NCBI GenBank assembly: GCA_033239525.1
Contig: BSYO01000025.1
Location: forward strand, 8,714,001-8,778,000
DNA length: 64,000 nucleotides
Direction of reading: 5' to 3'
Source: Nepenthes gracilis
Taxonomy: Eukaryota; Streptophyta; Magnoliopsida; Caryophyllales; Nepenthaceae
In this document: positions 58,436-64,000 of the stretch, one piece after another
Position numbering within the stretch: position 1 is the stretch's first letter
Layout: every line of letters begins with the position of its first letter
Notes under the pieces: generated by a model
Seen by the model: only the letters and a program-made list of their open reading frames with translations
Told to the model about the DNA's origin: nothing
Databases searched by the model: none
Program-made: the position numbers and the translations under genes

Positions 58436-58661
58436 ATTGAAAGCAATTGATGGAATTGCCATATAAATAATGAAGGTTGATTTTGTCCCTAAGCATTCTT
58501 CTCTACAATACACCATCGACCAAGAGAAAGCAGTGCTTGGAAGTTTCAAAATTGAGTCAAAATCAGCGCCGGAAAAAACAGACCAAGGCAAATGGCGGGA
58601 GGTTAATAGGCGATCCCTTATTCCGTATTTGTGGTTGTTTATATCACATAAATTGGTAACA
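58436..58661 (+). repeat. End of an LTR (probably copia-type)
   Basis: Sequence leading up to AATTGGTAACA followed at once by a Met-type primer site; moderately GC, with TTAATAGGCGATCCC. The left boundary of this LTR was not found. Confidence 0.4.
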
Positions 58662-58663
58662 TT

Positions 58664-58675
58664 TGGTATCAGAGA
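58664..58675 (+). other. Primer-binding site
   Basis: TGGTATCAGAGA, two bases after the LTR-like end ATTGGTAACA. No gag-pol follows, so the element is truncated. Confidence 0.6.
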
Positions 58676-59575
58676 GACTTCGTGCCTTTGCCTTTGCTGG
58701 TTCTGTGTTTTCAAGTTTTTTTCCGATTTTGAAATTTATTAAAGTTTTAATTTTTGTAATGATTCGGTGAAAAAGAATGTCGAAAATCATTATGAAATTT
58801 GATTTTCCACATTTTCATATATTTTTCATCAATTTCGGTGTAAAAATGAAGGAATTTCAACCGGATCAAAAATCGGATAAAATCGGGTTGGGCGTACCAG
58901 GCTAGAGGTTGAAAACGATATAAAACGACGTCGTTTTGAGTCTGCTATAGTAATCTAAAAAAAAAAAATTGGGCCATTTTCGGCACAGTAGGCGTGTGTA
59001 GATGTATATGTACTTATACACGGATACTGAGTATAGGACGTATATGAATATTGATGTTGATACTTAAGTATAGGACGTCCTATACTTAAGTGTAGGAGTT
59101 GGTTTACTAATGAAATTAAGGGTACTCGATGATTTTGATTGGACTCTCACGAGATTAGTTGGGAGATTAAATAAGATAGGTGATTGTGTATTTGTCCGAT
59201 AATGATGAGATAGAATATATATCATGACCTTAGAAATAAACGATTTATTGTATTGGCTTTGACCGCGTGTATAAACCGTGTCGCAAGGCCTTTGTTGAAC
59301 CATTAGCTGAACGAGGAACCCATAATTGTCAATGCCCTTGGTTTAGAATGAGAGTAGAGATAGGAGAAAATAAAATATTAGAAGTCATGCTCAAGGGTTT
59401 AATTTTGGAAGGGTATTAGGTAATACCATTTAGTTATTATTTATATGTTTTGATGACGTAATATCTTATTGGTTTATTAATATTTAAAGATTTATTTAAG
59501 AATAGATGAAATATGTATCATGCCACCGGATACTTTTATAAACAAGGTTATGATCTTTTTAAAAAGAAATATATT
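58676..59575 (+). other. Untranslated or decayed retroelement DNA, no gene seen
   Basis: Includes AACGACGTCGTTTT, a poly-A run (58958-58969), the palindrome at 59062 and no supported coding sequence. Confidence 0.4.
59062..59091. repeat. Perfect 30-bp palindrome
   Basis: ACTTAAGTATAGGAC followed by its exact reverse complement, centred on GACGTC, with no spacer. Confidence 0.95.
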
Positions 59576-60377
59576 TTAAAATGTTTAATTATTTATTTTA
59601 AATAATATAATATTTATTTATTTATATATATGTTCATTAGCATAAAAAAAAATAGTTAAAATATTAGATTACTAATAAGCTTAGAAAAATATACAAACCC
59701 GTCTGACTGTAATGAACAAATTTAATATCTAAAAATAGGGTTATGTTTTAGTATTTTAAATAATAAGATTTATTTATTTATTTAATAGTTAAAATTATTT
59801 AAAAAGTGGTGAAATATACGGTTTAATATGATATTTTAATTATTATTTTAATTTTAATATTTATATTATAAAAATTAATATTAATTGCGAATAAAATAGT
59901 AGAATATGATATTTGTGACTATCAAAAATTGAATTTGTAATTTATACCATTAATATTAAAAATAATGTTAAAGTAAAAAAATAATTTAAAAACTAAGAAT
60001 AAATTATATTAATTATTTTAATTTTGTTTAAAAAATCAAGAATTATTGTACTGTTCACAATTATCAGAATCTTTTATTAATGAAAAATCTTCAGGGTATT
60101 AATTCAATCTCTCGGTAATAATTTTGATTATATATTCTCTGATTTTTTTTCCCTTTCTTTCCCGCTTTCTGTTCTGTGTACATGATTTCCTTTCTGAAAA
60201 TAAAAAATTTGGTCAGAAGAGCTCAATTCCATTCAATTAAACGCACTTTGATCAATAAATATAGATAAATAGCAATTTCTGATTTTCCCTTTCTCGTATC
60301 CATCATCAATTTATCATTTTTCTCTAACTCTCTCTATTTTTAACTGTCTTTGTTCTTCCACGTCTCTATTTCTATAG

Positions 60378-61313
60378 ATGGAAAGAGCAAAACTGACAAT
60401 GGAGTTCATAACAAATGAAAAAGCAAGAGACACAACTTTTCAAAAGAGGAAGAAAGGCTTGAAGAAGAAAGCATATGAGCTTTCCACCCTATGTGATGTT
60501 CCTATTTGTGTAATCATCTACCATTGCAGCAGTCAGTCAGAGCTAGAAATTTGGCCTTCGAATCGCGAAAAGGTCCGAAAGATAATCGATCGATACAACT
60601 CTGTTCCAAAGGAGAACCAGCAGAAGAGGGCTCACACTCTAGGAGACATACTTGAAGGGAGGAAGAGAAAGGTTGAACAAGACTTGTTCAAACAACAAAA
60701 GAATAGTACTGCAACCAAATATTCAAATTGGCATGCGAGTTTTGATAGTTTTGATAAGGATCAGCTCATGAAGATGCTTTTGATTTTGGACGAAAGACTT
60801 AAAACTGTTAGGACAAGGATCGCATCAATGAAGGGAAGTGAAGATCTGACGGCTCTAATCAGTAGCTTCCCAAGCGACAATTTGCAGGGATTAGGACTTT
60901 TTCAGTCTTAATTTAAAATGGGGTTCATCAATCAGTTTCCTCGTTACTACATTATTCATGGTTGGCAATTGGTGCCATTTGGCGCAAATCAGTTGACAAC
61001 TCCGATGATCACCATGGCGTCGAATGGTATGGATCTGACACGCATCAGCGACACACATGGTGATGATGGTGGTAGCGCTGTTGCCTTGTGCAAGTATGTG
61101 GTGGGTCCCTTCTGTCACAGTCAAGCGGCAGTGATGGTGGACGATGGGGTGGTTAATGGCTCTGCAACACCGATAATGTGGCACCACGGTGGCAACGACT
61201 CACTGGATATGAGCATGCCGCAGCCGATTTTAATGTCGAATCTCAGTCATGATAATTGTGCGATGAACGGATGCTTTGACTACATTAATGAGTTAAAAAT
61301 GTTTCACAAATAG
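60378..61313 (+). pseudogene. Type I MADS-box gene, copy 2, with premature stop
   Basis: Same length as copy 1 but codon 178 is TAA (60909-60911), where copy 1 has CAA; the frame is otherwise open to the same end. The ATG is kept (MERAKLTMEFI; copy 1 has MGR). The MADS region is complete, so a 177-residue product with DNA-binding and helical parts but no tail is possible. Changes from copy 1 include G2E, K13N, N18D, and several in SELEIWPSNREKVRKI and KENQQKRAHT. An upstream leader and promoter-side sequence are present, so it may be transcribed. Whether it is a pseudogene or a shortened allele is open. Confidence 0.88.
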
Positions 61314-61846
61314 AAATAGTTGATTTTGATTTTAGGGTTTTAGATTGAGCTTTGATTTGATTAGTTAGGGTTTCTATTTTTCAGAATACAAAATTAATTG
61401 GATGATTGATCGTTTATACTATTGATTTTTGATACTGCTTTTCTTATTATTTTATTTTACTTTAAAAATTACATAAAATAAAGAATTTTCATTCTTTTTT
61501 ATTTTTTTATTCTTGCTATTAATCTTTCCATTTTTTTCAAAATTTTCTAATTTTGTAAATTTATTGATGAAATTGAAACATGGTTAAAAAGTAAAAAAAA
61601 TTAAAGACTAGAAAATAGGTATAATTAAAAGTTAAAAGCTTTAAAAATGACAAAGAATAAAATATACCTAAAAAAATGAAAATAATTAGGATTTTAGTGG
61701 TTAGCCCTTCTTTATTGTTTGGATAATAAAGAATTTAAAGCCAACCTTGTTATTATTACTTCTCATAAAATAAGTAATAAAAATTAAATAGTAGAAAATA
61801 AATATTTTTTTAACATTTATTGCCCATATTATAAGAAATAATTTTA

Positions 61847-61965
61847 GCCACTGAATATGCTAAGGAGCTTTTTGAATTGAAAAACCTTGACAATATCAAG
61901 ATTCATCGGGTGAATCTTATTTTGATTTTCCTTAATGAGCTGGATATTAATTATCAAAGAAAAAA
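61847..61965 (+). other. Unrecognised exon-like stretch, copy 2
   Basis: Counterpart of 52588-52705; still open through NELDINYQR. Confidence 0.25.
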
Positions 61966-62139
61966 AAAAAAGAATTGCATATGGGGAGCAATTAGGCTGC
62001 GTGTATGTATATAAAAAATATATAGAGAGATTCTATTTTTTTTTTTTTTAAGAAGTAAAATTTTATATTTTTTTTTGAGATTATTGGATTAAAATTTTGC
62101 TATAAAAATTTAAAAATAAATATATTGAATATAATTATG

Positions 62140-63336
62140 TTGCTTCACAATCTGGGGATTCTGATAGTCCCCAGGCTTCCTCTTTGTTTCTGACGCCCTC
62201 GGACGGATGTTCTCGTCCTTATCAGGGCGCTTTGTGTCGTTCACTTCTTCGGCCGCTATGTAGGCCCTCTCCACGGCCTCAGCCTCTGCGAACGTTTGAG
62301 GACTCTTGTGGATGAGATGCTTAAAGAAGGCACCTCCCTCCAGGGCGGTCAGGAAAGCATTTAGCTTTACCTTGTCAGACAATTTTGGGATCTGCCTGGC
62401 CTCGACTATGAACCTGGCCAGGAATCCCCTTAGGCTCTCCCTCGCACCTTGCTTCACGCGGGTAAGGTGCTAGGACTGCTTCTTTACCCTCCTGCTAGAG
62501 GCAAACTGTGAGAGGAATGCGGCCGCCAATTCGCTAAAAGTGCTGATGGAGATCGTAGACATCCCGTAAAACCATATTCTTGCATCCCCCTTCAGCATTA
62601 GGGGGAAACATTGGCACATGGTCATCTCATCTAGGCCCTGGAGGCTTAAGTGCTCCTGGAAGAGGTTCAAGTGATCCATTGGATCAGCGCTTCCGTCATA
62701 GGCCTCCAGGTTGGGCATTTTGTATTTCAGAGGCAGCGTCCTCATCCTAACATTGGTCGTGAACGGGAATTGCAGGACGCTGGCCCCGTTGCTTTCACCG
62801 AAGACGCGGTTCCAGACCTTTTCAAACTTTTCCTCCACTTGGGGTGGAGCCGTCGCCCTCCTCGTGTTGAGGTGATGTCTCAACTCGTAGGGCTGTTGGT
62901 TCGTGCGCCTCTCAGAGGTTCCCCTGGACCTCGAAGGGGTATTATGTCTTAGGGCCGCCTCCCGGGTGAGATGTTCCGGGTTACTCTTGGCCTGGGGACC
63001 CAAGCGGTCCTCCAACCTGCGAGGAACTCTGCTGCTGGAGGCGACTTGAGTCCTCGATAATTCCCGATTGGCAGGCACCCTATCTGGGAGATCACGTCTC
63101 CTTCCTCCATTCCGGGACGTCCCCGCCTGGGAGGCCCTAGAAGGGGCTTCCTTCGCCTTCTCGTCCATCCTAGCGCAGAGTGTGAGGAAGGCCTTTGACA
63201 TGTCTTCCATCTTGGTTGCTAAGCCCCGGATGATCGGGTCGGGATGGTTTTCAATACCAACGCAGGGGTCGGGGATGTTTTCTTGCGAGGTCGCGGCCCT
63301 TGCCGGCGCGCTCGCCTGTGCTCTAGTGTTTACCAT
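62140..63336 (-). pseudogene. TAT-4 gag
   Basis: Starts at 63336: MVNTRAQASAPARAA. It then has a basic linker, the capsid region FPFTTNVRMRTLPLKYKMPN, DGSADPMDHLNLFQEHLSLQ, CQCFPLMLKGDARIWF and LAAAFLSQFASSRRVKKQS, and a single in-frame stop at 62470-62472. Then come RVKQGARESLRGFLARFIVE, KLNAFLTALEGGAFFKHLIH and EAVERAYIAAEE up to the break at 62140. It would form the particle that packages element RNA. Apart from one nonsense codon and the lost C-terminal zinc region, the frame is intact, the best gag in the window. Confidence 0.92.
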
Positions 63337-63411
63337 GTTGGACTTCTTAGTGCGAAGTTGTTGAAGTGTTTGTCAAACGTTGTTTGGGAGGGTAAAAAGC
63401 TGGTTTCTAGT

Positions 63412-63433
63412 CGCTTCCCAAAGACGGCGCCAA
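63412..63433 (-). other. TAT-4 primer-binding site
   Basis: On the minus strand TTGGCGCCGTCTTTGGGAAG directly after the LTR end CGCAACA; closest to consensus among the TAT elements here. Confidence 0.82.
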
Positions 63434-64000
63434 TGTTGCGTTTTGGAGTTCCGACCGCCGTACAATGATGACGGGAGATGGCGTCAGGTGGACAGAATCG
63501 AATGCAACGCAAAGATGTTTCTAATTTACGTGAGTGAGAGAAAAAGAGGAGAGACAGAGGAATAACAGTGCAAAGGGGATTTTTACGTGTAAAGCCCTCT
63601 TGTGAATGAGAGGGAAAAACCACGTGGCTTGAGTGCCTTTAAAGATTTTACTATTGTAGATTGTAGTACAAGTGTAAGCATGAGAATATTGTCTTCTACT
63701 CTCTGGGTTTCTGTTCTCAAATGATGGATCAGAGATCCTTTTTCTAGTGTTCTTAAGTGGGTATTTATAGTGAAAAATTTATCCGTTGGAAAACGTCCAC
63801 GTGGCTACTGATGCGTGCTGGGATGCTGTCCACCTACACTGCTGACATGGCCATGCTGTGTCAGGCACGCTGGCGAGTGCAGGGAGGCCGGCTGCCAGCG
63901 CCGCTGATTGGGCCATACCGCGTCAGGCTTGTTAGTCTGTGACGTCGACCTCGAAATGACAAGGGCATGCTCTGAGCATCATCATTTACTGTAGCAGTGG
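63434..64000 (-). repeat. TAT-4 5' LTR, partial
   Basis: On the minus strand it ends CCAAAACGCAACA at 63434; the start lies outside the window. A TATA box is at 63761-63770. Confidence 0.8.
63761..63770 (-). promoter_or_regulatory. TATA box of TAT-4 LTR
   Basis: CTATAAATAC on the minus strand, about 330 bp before the LTR end. Matches the plant TATA consensus; it would start element RNA in the R region. Confidence 0.6.

Larger units (their letters stand above)
59576..62139 (+). repeat. Segmental duplication, copy 2
   Basis: Aligned to 50316-52886. Its right end coincides exactly with the broken edge of TAT-4 gag. Confidence 0.93.
62140..64000 (-). mobile_element. TAT-4, 5' part, minus strand
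   Basis: 5' LTR (from beyond 64000 to 63434), primer site and gag; cut at 62140 by the duplication block. A different TAT subfamily from TAT-0 to TAT-3: the LTR ends TCCAAAACGCAACA instead of CACATCA, and gag is more GC-rich and better kept. Confidence 0.82.

Noticed and set aside
52976..64000. TAT-3 and TAT-4 as the two ends of a single element split by MADS copy 2
   Set aside because: Both are on the minus strand in the right order, but the LTR ends (AACGCA after GGATCCAG versus CCAAAACGCAACA) and LTR bodies do not match, so they are not the LTR pair of one element.

Overview
The window looks like a TE-rich stretch of nuclear DNA from a flowering plant, probably a eudicot. The evidence is layered LTR retrotransposons of plant lineages (Ty3/gypsy chromovirus, Ty3/gypsy TAT/Retand-type, Ty1/copia), long AT-rich spacers, AAT/ATT microsatellites and two type I MADS-box genes. 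No bacterial, organellar, rRNA or tRNA gene was recognised. The species cannot be named from sequence alone.

Layout. 1-12.7 kb: two decayed Tekay-like chromovirus pol regions; the second has a primer site, a polypurine tract and a 3' LTR that was split by a solo LTR. 13.4-16.7 kb: a shortened copia element with equal 884-bp LTRs and a perfect ACTAC target duplication, sitting in a relict dehydrogenase-like exon. 16.8-19.6 kb: AT-rich DNA with a MITE-like element. 19.7-23.2 kb: 3' part of a TAT element (TAT-0). 25.8-30.2 kb: 5' half of TAT-2, with a 246-bp LTR-like insert in its gag. 30.2-33.4 kb: LTR fragments that carry three different minisatellites. 33.4-44.4 kb: TAT-1, LTR to LTR, which split one of those minisatellites. 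45.2-50.3 kb: a gypsy element with long LTRs and almost no coding interior. 50.3-52.9 and 59.6-62.1 kb: a direct duplication that carries an intronless M-gamma-like MADS-box gene. Between the copies lie minus-strand TAT-3, with a nested solo LTR, and a copia-type fragment. 62.1-64 kb: minus-strand gag and 5' LTR of TAT-4.

The only gene that looks intact is MADS copy 1 (51115-52050). Copy 2 (60378-61313) keeps the MADS domain but has one in-frame stop. Every retroelement coding region is broken by stops, frameshifts or deletions, so the elements are relics.

Most notable signals: (i) three TAT elements each carry, between pol and 3' LTR, an antisense gene of one family (19660-20790 minus, 41070-42687 minus, 57180-57815 plus). 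All three have CACGTG motifs upstream, and the TAT-1 copy has a likely spliceosomal intron. (ii) Several LTRs seem to have given rise to minisatellites, and in one case a whole TAT element landed in such an array. (iii) The MADS duplicates differ mostly at amino-acid-changing sites.
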